Origin: a virus
Virus record (IMG/VR): IMGVR_UViG_3300032342_000012
Span: 1 to 52,508 of that record
DNA length: 52,508 bases
Direction: 5' to 3' (one strand)
Part shown: piece by piece, positions 36,192 through 44,431 of the stretch
How the letters are laid out: every line of letters begins with the position of its first letter
Numbering within the stretch: the first letter of the stretch is position 1
Made by a program: the position numbers and the translations under genes
The notes under the pieces: model-generated
What the model was told of the DNA's origin: nothing
The model's database searches: none
Seen by the model: the letters and a program-made list of their open reading frames with translations, nothing else

Positions 36192-36435
36192 CGTCAAATC
36201 GTCCTTTTGTGTACGAGTCATCATATTCGAGGTCCTGTTCATCCTCGTTGACTGTTACTTGAGCCCATTCATAAACGGAACTAAAGATCCGATCGGACAA
36301 TTCATCATAAATTGTCCCATCTTCTTGTTGTTCAATTCCAAAAACAACAATCCATTCCTCAACCTCTGTTTCGCTAACTTGTCTAACAAGTTCACTAATT
36401 CTGTAACTTGTTGTGCTGTGATGATGCTTACTCAT
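36178..36435 (-). CDS. Unknown small protein with acidic tail (85 aa)
   Basis: The start is MSKHHHSTTSYRISELVRQV; the three His in a row are notable but are not a known motif. The rest is acidic, ending SYTKGRFDDDDY. It overlaps the zinc-ribbon gene by 14 bases and follows the 78-aa gene by one base. Family not recognised; gene status rests on tight packing. Confidence 0.6.
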   Translation of the reverse strand: MSKHHHSTTSYRISELVRQVSETEVEEWIVVFGIEQQEDGTIYDELSDRIFSSVYEWAQVTVNEDEQDLEYDDSYTKGRFDDDDY

Positions 36436-36436
36436 T

Positions 36437-36673
36437 TTACTTTTTATTTAACTCCTGTGTTAATATTGTTCTAATAGATTCAGCAATCTCAATGCTGATA
36501 TCCGATGTAGGATTATTGGACATCATCATAAGATCATGAACCGCTTCTACATCGTATGAGACCTTAATGTTCAATTCTTGTAATGGTATAAGCAATTGAG
36601 GATGAATTGAAATTGTTCCCAATGTAACCGATACTTCGTGAATAAGTCTGTCTAGAATATCATCTTTTGTCAT
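36437..36673 (-). CDS. Unknown small helical protein (78 aa)
   Basis: This is an acidic, mostly helical product (TKDDILDRLIHEVSVTL, ISIEIAESIRTILTQEL). It overlaps the preceding 59-aa gene by 4 bases (ATGA) and so is translated with it, downstream of gp52. No motif recognised. Confidence 0.6.
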   Translation of the reverse strand: MTKDDILDRLIHEVSVTLGTISIHPQLLIPLQELNIKVSYDVEAVHDLMMMSNNPTSDISIEIAESIRTILTQELNKK

Positions 36674-36849
36674 AGTAGTGGTAACTTTGTAGTTTCTGAA
36701 CCTAGTTTAACAATCAGATAATCTTTGTAGAGTTTGTCGAAAATATCAGCTGCATCAGCTAACTGTTCATATGGATTCAGTACTATTTCATTATCAGGTT
36801 CTAGATCGTCATAATACCCATCGAGCCAGTGTTTGATTTTTTGTATCAT
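36670..36849 (-). CDS. Unknown small acidic protein (59 aa)
   Basis: I chose the ATG at 36849, which has GGAGAC as ribosome site inside the end of gp52; the earlier in-frame ATG overlaps gp52 by eleven bases. The product is acidic and helical (LDGYYDDLEPDNEIVLNPYE, DAADIFDKLYKDYLI). Family not recognised. Confidence 0.6.
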   Translation of the reverse strand: MIQKIKHWLDGYYDDLEPDNEIVLNPYEQLADAADIFDKLYKDYLIVKLGSETTKLPLL

Positions 36850-36850
36850 A

Positions 36851-38170
36851 TTAGTCTCCATATTTTTTAAGGACTTCCTTGAGTTCTTTAATGTAGATCT
36901 TTCGTCTCTTGTCAGGATTGTTTAATAGATCAGCGTATTCAGCCTGACGTTTTTGTGCTTCGACAAGTTGCTGTTGCGTCTTTGCTTTTTCTTCCTGTGT
37001 AAATCTGTATATAGGGAGTTGGGCGATATAATCAAGATTGACAATGTTATGTTCACGTAAAAATGCAACAAGTTCATTCTTGTTCTTAATTATGCTTGCA
37101 ACCTGTGCAACACCACTATCTATTGCTGTGATAATATCAACATACCTTTGGATCTCTTCGGCAACAAGATCGTACAATCTTTGATAGCGTGTGTGGTACC
37201 ACTGAAGTCTCCAGTCACAAAATTTTTGAACGACTTCTGGAAACGATGTTAGCATGATTGCTTTATGGTCGAAATCAAGAACGTTCATGATTTCCGTTTC
37301 GGCATTGTATAGACCAAGAATACCAATAATCTGTATGTGTTGTTTTGCTGTTAGGAATCCTTTCGAGAATGTGATAACAATGTCTATCTTGTCCTTTGAT
37401 TGATCCTCGTAATCAACAATACCAAACGCTTCTTTAAGGTTTAGTAGCTTTTCGTCAAACCTACTATGTGTCAACCCATAAGGAAGTTTCGTTACACGAA
37501 GCTGATTGTGTGAGAGAATAGTGTACTCACCCTCAAAAGTCCAACGAACGTTTGTTTCCTCTTCGCGTTTAATAGCACGGTTTTTTGTTGGTGTGAACTC
37601 TGGATATACGTCGTCAACAAACGGTGATCCTTCTAGATACGCAATTTGTGATGTGACGATGTCGGATAGTTTTCTTGGTAGAATGTCACACTTAAACCCA
37701 ACAGCAATACCAGATGTTGGATTAAGAAGAACAACCGGAATTAGTGGAAGAAAGTGTTTTGGTTCTTCAAGAGTGTCATCATAGTTTGCAACCATTGGAA
37801 CAATCTCAACGTCAACAAACACAACATCCTTCGTGAACGATGATAGTTTGACACTTGTGTAACGAGCTGCCCCAAACGAACCTGGTTCTAAGAGAGTGCC
37901 GAATGCTCCAATTCCATCAAGAATAGGTATATTGTTTACATATGGACCGGCAAGAGTGTTGACAGCATCTTCTGGACTCGCATGTGGGTGTATTGGCATT
38001 GTTGCACCCGCCAGGGTTGCGCTCTTTACCTTCTGACCATCACGAGCGGTCCACAGCACCCTTCTGTGACTAGGTTTAAACCCATCACAGATAGAAGGGA
38101 TTGCTCGACTTGTTAGAACATACAAAGAAAACTCACGACGTTCGTCGTTAATATACTGGGAAGACGTCAT
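36851..38170 (-). CDS. gp52: DNA topoisomerase II medium subunit, T4 gp52 family (439 aa)
   Basis: This is the DNA cleavage subunit. The catalytic tyrosine is Y104 in FGAARYTSVKLSSF, preceded by GFKPSHRRVLWTARDG, PIHPHASPEDAVNTLAGPYV and LDGIGAFGTLLEPGSFG, the GyrA/ParC-type core. A coiled-coil arm follows (QWYHTRYQRLYDLVAEEIQR to about 360), then a helical end. Length matches T4 gp52 (442 aa). Together with the gp39-type subunit at 40851-42743 it would form a type II topoisomerase for replication. AGAG serves as ribosome site. Five unrelated genes lie between the two subunits. Confidence 0.93.
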   Translation of the reverse strand: MTSSQYINDERREFSLYVLTSRAIPSICDGFKPSHRRVLWTARDGQKVKSATLAGATMPIHPHASPEDAVNTLAGPYVNNIPILDGIGAFGTLLEPGSFGAARYTSVKLSSFTKDVVFVDVEIVPMVANYDDTLEEPKHFLPLIPVVLLNPTSGIAVGFKCDILPRKLSDIVTSQIAYLEGSPFVDDVYPEFTPTKNRAIKREEETNVRWTFEGEYTILSHNQLRVTKLPYGLTHSRFDEKLLNLKEAFGIVDYEDQSKDKIDIVITFSKGFLTAKQHIQIIGILGLYNAETEIMNVLDFDHKAIMLTSFPEVVQKFCDWRLQWYHTRYQRLYDLVAEEIQRYVDIITAIDSGVAQVASIIKNKNELVAFLREHNIVNLDYIAQLPIYRFTQEEKAKTQQQLVEAQKRQAEYADLLNNPDKRRKIYIKELKEVLKKYGD

Positions 38171-38222
38171 TTATAGCTCTTTAACCTTCCGTATGGGTCT
38201 TGTAAGAGTAGGAACTTTGGTT

Positions 38223-38522
38223 TTATTGGCTTGTCCATACAGATCTCTCTATTAATTCCTCAATGGGATCATTTTCAGTGTTAAACCGACAGTCATGTTC
38301 TCGTAAAACGTACAACCTTTCGCCAATCGTATCAGCTACGATTTGTAATTTGGCTCCATCACGAGTTAGATCTAGGTCTCCAAACCAAACTTTGCCTTGA
38401 CTTTTTGTGATAATATTTGCATTCCATACACAAACGTGACTTTTGGGTCCACTTTTACTTGCAGAGATCATTCGTCCAATGTGGAGGTTTTGTTCTTTTA
38501 GTAGTTCAGTTACATTGCTCAT
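38223..38522 (-). CDS. Unknown protein with GRMISASKSG motif (99 aa)
   Basis: I chose ATG 38522 (MSNVTELLKEQNLHIGRMIS), which has a weak GGAAAA site; the earlier in-frame start overlaps the repeat gene by 44 bases. The sequence GRMISASKSGPKSHVCVWNA, then GKVWFGDLDLTRD and LYVLREHDCRF is one I recognise as a small conserved phage family with no known function. It overlaps the end of the repeat gene by 17 bases. Confidence 0.65.
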   Translation of the reverse strand: MSNVTELLKEQNLHIGRMISASKSGPKSHVCVWNANIITKSQGKVWFGDLDLTRDGAKLQIVADTIGERLYVLREHDCRFNTENDPIEELIERSVWTSQ

Positions 38523-39273
38523 AATGTTTTCCGCAAAATTGTGCCTCAAGTAAATTAAAAAAAGCAGTTGCAGTTGCCTCTTCGTATATTTTCAAAGCAG
38601 ATGCTATTGTCTCTTTGTATATTTTCAAAGCAGATGCTATTGTCTCTTTGTATATTTTCAAAGCAGTTGCAGTTGCCTCATTGTATATTTTCAAAGCAGG
38701 TGCAGTTGCTTCATTGTACATTTTCAAAGCAGGTGCAGTTGCCTCCTTGTATATTTTCAAAGCAGTTGTAATTGCCTCATTGTATATTTTCAAAGCAGGT
38801 GCTATTGCCTCATTGTATATTTTCAAAGCAGGTGCCTTATTGTATATTTCCAAAGCAGGTGCCTCATTGTATATTTTCAAAGCAGTTGTAATTGCCTCAT
38901 TGTATATTTTCAAAGCAGATGTTCTTGCCTCATTGTATATTTTCAAAGCAGGTGCAGTTGCCTCTTCGTATATTTTCAAAGCAGGTGCCTCGTCGTGTAT
39001 TTTCAAAGCAGGTGCTATTGCCTCATTGTATATTTTCAAAGCAGGTGCAGTTGCCTCCTTGTATATTGTTTTATACTTCGCAACTGCCTCTTCGTATATT
39101 TTCAAAGTAGCTGAATCTAAAAACCTTTTCATCCAGTGAACTTGCAATCCTGCGGCTAATGCTAAATCCCAATTGGTCTTATTAAATTTAGCACCGGCAG
39201 GAAAGGTTTTATTAAATAGGTCGATTTGATCCTGGCAAGCATCTTTAAGGTGTTCAGAGGAGGTAATTAACAT
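38506..39273 (-). CDS. Tandem-repeat protein, APALKIYxEA units (255 aa)
   Basis: Residues 1-55 are unique (DQIDLFNKTFPAGAKFNKT, ALAAGLQVHWMKRFLDSA). Residues about 56-240 consist of some fifteen or more copies of a short helical unit, A-P-A-L-K-I-Y-N-E-A-x, usually 13 residues, sometimes 9. The pattern suggests one long Ala/Tyr/Lys/Glu helix or a coiled rod. The C-terminus is short and unique (FFNLLEAQFCGKHYEQCN). Proteins with this A-x-A-x-x-x-Y-x-x-A style repeat occur in other phages; their role is unknown. Because the repeat has no stop on the other strand, a long plus-strand frame is also open but is not a gene. Confidence 0.75.
   Translation of the reverse strand: MLITSSEHLKDACQDQIDLFNKTFPAGAKFNKTNWDLALAAGLQVHWMKRFLDSATLKIYEEAVAKYKTIYKEATAPALKIYNEAIAPALKIHDEAPALKIYEEATAPALKIYNEARTSALKIYNEAITTALKIYNEAPALEIYNKAPALKIYNEAIAPALKIYNEAITTALKIYKEATAPALKMYNEATAPALKIYNEATATALKIYKETIASALKIYKETIASALKIYEEATATAFFNLLEAQFCGKHYEQCN
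38575..39110. repeat. Tandem DNA repeat array (39-base and 27-base units)
   Basis: On the plus strand the core GTATATTTTCAAAGCAG recurs about eighteen times, separated by variable short pieces such as TGCAGTTGCCTCATT or TGCCTCATT. The steps are mostly 39 bases, with some of 27, so the reading frame is kept. Copies are nearly identical, which points to recent expansion by slippage or recombination. Confidence 0.9.
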
Positions 39274-39285
39274 TTGTTTTCACCA

Positions 39286-40083
39286 TTACGATTCGGAACG
39301 TTTTCTTTGTTCCCCATAAATGTAAACTAGTTCGGCAATACTTTCTGGTTTTAATCCTTTTGTCTTTGCCACAAAATCTTGTACGAATGTATCAAGATCG
39401 TTATCAAATTCAAGTATGGGTGGTTCTTGAACTACCATTGTCATGTTGTGCTTTTTAATTAGATCAACAAGACTAATCGGAGTGTAATTAAGTTGTTCCA
39501 CACTCACATTGACAACACGATCGAGACCGGTATTAATAGTGTGTGTATGTCCGTGAATGCTGTAGAACCCATCAGGCAAATATGCACGACAAGGATAGTG
39601 CATAAGAATCCAGTTATTAAATAAGTAGATGCTGTGGATCTCATCGAATTCCATGTTCTTTAGTTTGCCCTTACGATCAAGATCGTGGTTACCAAAGACA
39701 AGAATCTTATATCCATTCAGTCTACCTAGCACCTCATTTGTCTTTTCTGTTCCCGTAAACGATACGTCACCAAGCCAAAATATGACATCATCTACACCAA
39801 CAACACTGTTGTAGTTAGCAATCATCTTTTCGGTCATCTCGGTAACATCTGCAAATGGACGATTGCTGTACTTGATGATGTTGTTATGATAAAAGTGTTG
39901 ATCAGACCAAAACCAAATCTTTGATGGTTCTGTATACTCTATAACACGCTTATCCGTCTTGTAGATTGGTGTATGATTATACCAAACTTTTGCATCTGAT
40001 GAACGAATTTGTGGGCGACCGCTGGGATCGTTTGCAGAGAAATTTCTCTGTTGTATTTCTTGTAAGTCAATATCAATGTACAT
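39286..40083 (-). CDS. Calcineurin-like metallophosphoesterase (265 aa)
   Basis: The metal-binding motifs are in order: DQH at 61-63 (SDQHFYHNNIIKYSNRPF), GD at 105-106 (LGDVS), GNHD at 131-134, H162 in LMHYP, and HGHTH at 177-181. The short form with FxHxNIIxYxNRPF is a phage type that may act on a phosphodiester or phosphomonoester; the substrate is not known. About 55 residues lie ahead of the core and 80 behind it. I chose ATG 40083 (MYIDIDLQEIQQR), 11 bases after the SET gene's stop with AAGAAG upstream; the longer form overlaps that gene. Confidence 0.88.
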   Translation of the reverse strand: MYIDIDLQEIQQRNFSANDPSGRPQIRSSDAKVWYNHTPIYKTDKRVIEYTEPSKIWFWSDQHFYHNNIIKYSNRPFADVTEMTEKMIANYNSVVGVDDVIFWLGDVSFTGTEKTNEVLGRLNGYKILVFGNHDLDRKGKLKNMEFDEIHSIYLFNNWILMHYPCRAYLPDGFYSIHGHTHTINTGLDRVVNVSVEQLNYTPISLVDLIKKHNMTMVVQEPPILEFDNDLDTFVQDFVAKTKGLKPESIAELVYIYGEQRKRSES

Positions 40084-40093
40084 ATTTTTCTTC

Positions 40094-40447
40094 TTATATT
40101 TCTCTTGTTTCAAATGATTTGTCCCACTCACGATAATCTTCTGTAAGTTCTTCACCGTATGCAATGTTTGTTAATACAATACCATTCTTTATGTTTGGTG
40201 TTACACTATGGTTTATGAATCTGTCATTATCAAGTGGGAGATGCCAACAATCATCTTCTACGTTATAGTAAGCGTGATGGCGCAAAAACTTTTGGATCCT
40301 TAGATCTAACGTATCCAACGTATCTGATCGATAAATTGACTCAAACCCAGGGACCCAAACAGTTTCACCTTCTTTAATTGGTTCATCAGCAAATACACCA
40401 ATTCCATGAATTGTACTAACACCTAGAAATGTTTTTTTGACTAACAT
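40094..40447 (-). CDS. SET-domain protein, putative lysine methyltransferase (117 aa)
   Basis: A minimal SET domain can be read: GIGVFADEPIKEGETVW at 15-31, RFINHSVTPN at 76-85 (the N-H-S motif that binds S-adenosylmethionine) and GEELTEDYREW at 98-108 with the active-site Tyr105. The usual post-SET cysteines are missing. SET proteins methylate lysines of proteins; small stand-alone versions occur in a few phages and bacteria, and the target here is unknown. It overlaps the 137-aa gene by 7 bases, so the two are likely made together. Confidence 0.78.
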   Translation of the reverse strand: MLVKKTFLGVSTIHGIGVFADEPIKEGETVWVPGFESIYRSDTLDTLDLRIQKFLRHHAYYNVEDDCWHLPLDNDRFINHSVTPNIKNGIVLTNIAYGEELTEDYREWDKSFETREI

Positions 40448-40854
40448 TTTTCGATGACTTTCGTTTTTGGTTTATGGCCGTACTTAAGAAGATTGTTAAA
40501 TGTCTTTGTTAGACTGTTGAGAACCCAATCGGTATCTGGTTCCCAGAACGAATGCCCATCAAGCCAAAAAGGCCAGTACCAATACTTAACACAAAATTGA
40601 AATCTGATGCCTAGATCGTCCAAACGTTTAATTAGTCTATATTTAACCCCATTGTCACCAGTACCTTCAAGTAAAATTCTACTATTATCACTGTGGAGTT
40701 TTTTTAGTCTTGTAGCCTCACACATATCTTTAACGAACTTTCGTGCTTCCTTTTCTGTCGAAACGAAGCCAATACGAGTAAACTGTCCTTTACCTATAAA
40801 GTAACTTTTCCTTTGGATTGCTTCATTGTTACTTTCTTCTGCATAATATGTCAT
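40441..40854 (-). CDS. Unknown protein (137 aa)
   Basis: The gene starts in an ATGA overlap with the stop of the topoisomerase large subunit, so it is translated after it. The product has a basic middle (VKDMCEATRLKKLHSDNSR) and an aromatic C-terminal half (FQFCVKYWYWPFWLDGHSFW). The Trp/Tyr cluster is too interrupted for a membrane helix. Family not recognised. Confidence 0.7.
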   Translation of the reverse strand: MTYYAEESNNEAIQRKSYFIGKGQFTRIGFVSTEKEARKFVKDMCEATRLKKLHSDNSRILLEGTGDNGVKYRLIKRLDDLGIRFQFCVKYWYWPFWLDGHSFWEPDTDWVLNSLTKTFNNLLKYGHKPKTKVIEKC

Positions 40855-42743
40855 TGATTATTCTCCATTAACCATAGTTTTCGTGCATCAGCACTTGGTC
40901 CAAATAATAATTCCAATACTCCTTCTATTTTACTATCATCCAAAATAGAGATCAACGTATCAGAATTCTGGTCGTTGAGAATGATTTCCCAATCAACCCT
41001 CTGCATCGAACCGAGTCCCTTTAAATATTCAATAGACCAATTCTTATACTTTTCCTTTTGTTGTTCGTATTTTGTTCTTGATGCAAAGTGAATTCGTTGT
41101 TTGTTTTTTGATGCAACAACATTTGGAGCAAGAAGTCTATGAACAAATGCAGGCTTCTTTGGATCGAACAACTCGGGCCAGAAACAATAGAATAAACAAA
41201 CAAGAGTCGTGAATATATCAGCACCATCATAATCTGCGTCAGTTGCAATAATGACCTTTCCAAATCTCAACTGTTCACGAATTGCTGGTTGTCCTGGTGT
41301 AAGTCCGATTGATGCGAGTAGATCTGTAAGTTTGCCCATCTTTAAAACTTGAGCTACTGTTGACCCATAGACGTTGTTAATTTTCCCACCAAGTGGGAAT
41401 GAAGCATCAGTATTTGGATTTCGTACCTCAACAAGAGAACTAGATGCTGATAAACCTTCTGTAACAAATAGTCTACATTGTGATCTTGGAATTCCTCTTC
41501 CAACTGCATCAAGAAGACCAATGGCCTTCTTCCTCATTTGTTTCTTGTGTTTGTTTATTGCTTCGCTGTTTTTATTAGTGTGATGACGAACTGCTGCTTC
41601 TTGAATTACAGCATCAATCCATGGTTTGAACTTCTTTGCAAAGTCCTTCCACTTGGTGTCAATCATCTCATCAAAATCCTTACGAAGTGTTGGACCTGTG
41701 AGTCTTGTCTTTGCTTGTGAGTCATATTGCGGATTTGAGATCTTTAGGATGCCAAACACTAAGAGACCTTTTCGAATGTCGTTCTTATTAACCTCACAAC
41801 CAAGCTTCTTTGCTTGAGGTTGAATTGCTGTTAGTGCTTTATCGCAGAACGCATTAACGAATTGTGTGTTACAGATACCACCGTCAAATAGATACGAACT
41901 ATTAACCCAAGTGAACACTCGTTCATCTAGAGACTCATGAGCTACTGGGACAACATACCACTCTATGCCTTTTGTTTCAAATTTGTAATAGTTTCCAAGA
42001 TCCAGAGATGAGATGATGTCATCAAATCCTCTTCTAAACCTATATTCCTGTCCAGCATTGTAGCATACTGTAACAGTTGGATTATTGAACGCAATCTCTT
42101 TTGCCCTAGCATCGAGCATCGATTCGGGTAATGTAATATCTTTGAAAACTGTTGGATCAAGAACAAATTCTACTTTTGTTCCTGTTGAATTGTCTGGATT
42201 TGATTTCGTGACTGGTTTGCTGACACTTTCGCCACCATTTGAAAACACTTGATGATACTGTTGACCGTCTCTTTTGATATCAACCTTAAACTCAAGGCTA
42301 CAAAAATTAGTACATGCTGCTCCAACTCCATTCATTCCAATAACACCAGCCTCTCGATCATTTGAGAAGTTTCTACCAGACCGAAGATGACCAAAAACAA
42401 TCTCTGGTGTTGGTACTCCTGTTTCATGTTTTCCTATTGGAACACCACGACCAGTGTCGGATATCATATAGAACCCATTTTGAGGATTTGCAAAGATTTC
42501 CAGTCTTTTTATTGGATTTATAGTCTGTGCAAACTCGTCTATTGAGTTGTCGATAATCTCACCAATAGCCTTATAAACTGCAGGAATGAAACGAACGCGT
42601 TCAGTTTTGAACCCTTCGTTTGTGAATCTTGGGACGAGATAGTCTGTTGGTTCAGTACTACCGAGATAAACCGCTGTCCTTAGACGAACGTGTTCTCGGT
42701 CTGATAATGCCTTAATGTCCTTTTCTGTGTACGCTTTTTCCAT
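40851..42743 (-). CDS. gp39: DNA topoisomerase II large subunit, T4 gp39(+gp60) type (630 aa)
   Basis: The ATPase (GHKL) motifs are EIIDNS at 62-67, DTGRG at 96-100 and GMNGVGA at 136-142. The TOPRIM part has VTEG at 427-430 (RSQCRLFVTEGLSASSS) and DADYDG at 502-507. In T4 the ATPase and the TOPRIM end are split into gp39 and gp60; here they are one chain. It pairs with gp52 to relax DNA during replication. I chose ATG 42743, which has AAGGGAAAC upstream; a GTG eight codons earlier lacks a ribosome site. It overlaps the primase gene by 32 bases. Confidence 0.93.
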   Translation of the reverse strand: MEKAYTEKDIKALSDREHVRLRTAVYLGSTEPTDYLVPRFTNEGFKTERVRFIPAVYKAIGEIIDNSIDEFAQTINPIKRLEIFANPQNGFYMISDTGRGVPIGKHETGVPTPEIVFGHLRSGRNFSNDREAGVIGMNGVGAACTNFCSLEFKVDIKRDGQQYHQVFSNGGESVSKPVTKSNPDNSTGTKVEFVLDPTVFKDITLPESMLDARAKEIAFNNPTVTVCYNAGQEYRFRRGFDDIISSLDLGNYYKFETKGIEWYVVPVAHESLDERVFTWVNSSYLFDGGICNTQFVNAFCDKALTAIQPQAKKLGCEVNKNDIRKGLLVFGILKISNPQYDSQAKTRLTGPTLRKDFDEMIDTKWKDFAKKFKPWIDAVIQEAAVRHHTNKNSEAINKHKKQMRKKAIGLLDAVGRGIPRSQCRLFVTEGLSASSSLVEVRNPNTDASFPLGGKINNVYGSTVAQVLKMGKLTDLLASIGLTPGQPAIREQLRFGKVIIATDADYDGADIFTTLVCLFYCFWPELFDPKKPAFVHRLLAPNVVASKNKQRIHFASRTKYEQQKEKYKNWSIEYLKGLGSMQRVDWEIILNDQNSDTLISILDDSKIEGVLELLFGPSADARKLWLMENNQ

Positions 42744-43734
42744 TGTTGTTTCCCTTACTTTTTTCACAGTACAATTCTATAGCAATACGTGCCTCAAACC
42801 CAGTCATGGTTCTCTCGACAATTGATTGCAAAACATATATTGTTCCATACTTCGCAATTGCGTCACTTATATCCTTGCAACCACCAACGTCAGCGATTGA
42901 TACAGACCATCCATTATCGAGTCCTTGATAGGCCATCTTATGACCATCACCACGACGATCAGGAATAACCACCTTTGGACGTTTTGATCTTGCTAAGACC
43001 TGTATCTGTTCTTTTGTGAGAACATTACTAAGTGTCGCAATTCCTCTGATGTGAAACGCATCAAAGAACCCTTCCACTATATAGAGTGGTTCGTCGGTGT
43101 TGCGTTCAATCTCATCGTAACCATAGAAGATCTTTTGTCTTCCGACAACATCTGTGTTCTTGTACTTGATTCTTTTTGGATCACCAGTTAGATCTCGACC
43201 CTGATAGAAGATCAGTCTTTGGTGATGATAAAATGGAATTATTAATCTATCGAGCCATCCCTTACAACCATCAGATTGATCATTATGTGCAACATAGAAA
43301 GGATAGTCTGATAATTTAATCTGCCGTCGGTCTAGTTCGTCGATAATTCTTCGATCATCTGTGTGGTCAAGTGGAACGAAGAAAGATGGTAGAGGTATCT
43401 CTTTTGGTACAAGGAGATTCTCTGTTTTTGTTTTTGGTTTCTTTGGTTGTTGTTTATTCTTATGAGCCTCAAAAACAATTCGATTATAGTCCTGTTCTGG
43501 AACACTAAACGCATTGAGGACAGCCTTCATCTTATCTGATAATCCCTGACCATCAAATACAGCCCGAGTATTACAGTTAAAGCAGTTATATGCTACACTG
43601 TTGTGATCAAATAAAAATCCACCTCTTCGTTTATGTTCATGGTCGTTACATACTAAACAACGAACAGTATGCCACCCTGATGGTGTTGGATTTCCTAAAA
43701 CGACATGTTCTCTAATAATGTCTTCAAGAGTCAT
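42712..43734 (-). CDS. gp61: DNA primase, T4 gp61/DnaG-like (340 aa)
   Basis: The N-terminal zinc ribbon has C26-x2-C29 (RCLVCND) and C51-x2-C54 (NCFNCN). The TOPRIM core follows: YIVEGFFDAFHI with E221 and D225, then VVIPDRRGDG. A linker of Lys/Pro/Gln (KNKQQPKKPKTKTE, about 92-105) separates them. Primases of this kind make RNA primers for lagging-strand synthesis together with the gp41 helicase. I chose the ATG at 43734, which overlaps the kinase stop as ATGA; the TTG three codons earlier is less likely. Length matches T4 gp61 (342 aa). Confidence 0.88.
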   Translation of the reverse strand: MTLEDIIREHVVLGNPTPSGWHTVRCLVCNDHEHKRRGGFLFDHNSVAYNCFNCNTRAVFDGQGLSDKMKAVLNAFSVPEQDYNRIVFEAHKNKQQPKKPKTKTENLLVPKEIPLPSFFVPLDHTDDRRIIDELDRRQIKLSDYPFYVAHNDQSDGCKGWLDRLIIPFYHHQRLIFYQGRDLTGDPKRIKYKNTDVVGRQKIFYGYDEIERNTDEPLYIVEGFFDAFHIRGIATLSNVLTKEQIQVLARSKRPKVVIPDRRGDGHKMAYQGLDNGWSVSIADVGGCKDISDAIAKYGTIYVLQSIVERTMTGFEARIAIELYCEKSKGNNNGKSVHRKGH

Positions 43735-44366
43735 CGTCGACAATCAAACCACTCGAAGAATTGTTGACGGTTACTTTCGGTGGGATTAATATATGAAAAT
43801 CCACATTTCGGATGCAATGACTCTTCAATTGAAAGAATTGGATCTGAGATAATTGTGAGAACTGTTTTGCAGGCACCAACATTACCATCAATGACGAAGA
43901 ATGGTTGTTCGAGATTGAAGAATAGTTCTAGGTTCTTCCGATCAATTTCTTTTGCTTCTTCTTCGTTTTCGACACGTCCCTTTTGGGTATATTGTTTTAC
44001 ACGACGGATGAAAATGTTAATGTTTGTGTATGAGTTAAACACTTCGTTTATGAAAGGTAGAAAAGAAGGAAAGTAATCGTGTGGTGCATAAAGATGTGCG
44101 AACAATAGTGGACTATCCGTGATACAATATTTGACACCATATTGGACAAGACGTCTCAGACGATGGTGTTGTTTTGCAGAGATATAGTCCTGCTCTGTAA
44201 ACATATGTGTTCGCTTTTGATACACTAGGTCTTTAGCAAACTCAGTGACAAGTTCAACATCATATAGTTTCATTTTCATTAGATGAAAGGTACCCGCTGC
44301 GGTTGTAGATTTACCGCTACCAGGACCTCCATAGAGATTGATGACAGTGAGGTCTTTATTGTCCAT
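43731..44366 (-). CDS. P-loop ATPase/kinase of the AAA_28 (NadR-kinase-like) type (211 aa)
   Basis: The Walker A motif is GGPGSGKST at 13-21. Further features are ELVTEFAKDLVYQKR, a D-S-P-L motif (CITDSPLLFAH) typical of small-molecule kinases, and a lid region rich in Arg/Lys (FIRRVKQYTQKGRVENEEEA). The closest group I can name is the AAA_28/NadR kinase-like family, whose phage members are of uncertain substrate, perhaps nucleosides or NAD precursors. The gene is coupled to primase (ATGA) and is the first gene after a sigma70-type promoter. Confidence 0.75.
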   Translation of the reverse strand: MDNKDLTVINLYGGPGSGKSTTAAGTFHLMKMKLYDVELVTEFAKDLVYQKRTHMFTEQDYISAKQHHRLRRLVQYGVKYCITDSPLLFAHLYAPHDYFPSFLPFINEVFNSYTNINIFIRRVKQYTQKGRVENEEEAKEIDRKNLELFFNLEQPFFVIDGNVGACKTVLTIISDPILSIEESLHPKCGFSYINPTESNRQQFFEWFDCRR

Positions 44367-44398
44367 ATTTCCCTCCGTGTTATTGTTAATGTAAGCAT

Positions 44399-44427
44399 AT
44401 CTTACACGAAGTAAATAGGGAAATCAA
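44399..44427 (-). promoter_or_regulatory. Sigma70-type promoter (TTGATT - 17 - TAAGAT)
   Basis: On the minus strand TTGATT (44422-44427) and TAAGAT (44399-44404) are 17 bases apart, in the 65-base gap between the ClpP-like gene and the kinase gene. It would drive kinase, primase and topoisomerase. The same -10 box occurs at 51535-51540. Confidence 0.6.
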
Positions 44428-44431
44428 CGAG

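Noticed and set aside
38575-39110. Regular repeats resembling a CRISPR array
   Set aside because: The units are 39 or 27 bases, spacers are not unique, and the array keeps a coding frame. No cas genes are present.
38615-39139. Long plus-strand frame (YIFKAGAVASL repeats) that looks like a membrane or secreted repeat protein
   Set aside because: It is the antisense of the APALKIY repeat gene; the repeat simply lacks stops on both strands. The minus-strand gene has flanking unique parts and fits the operon.
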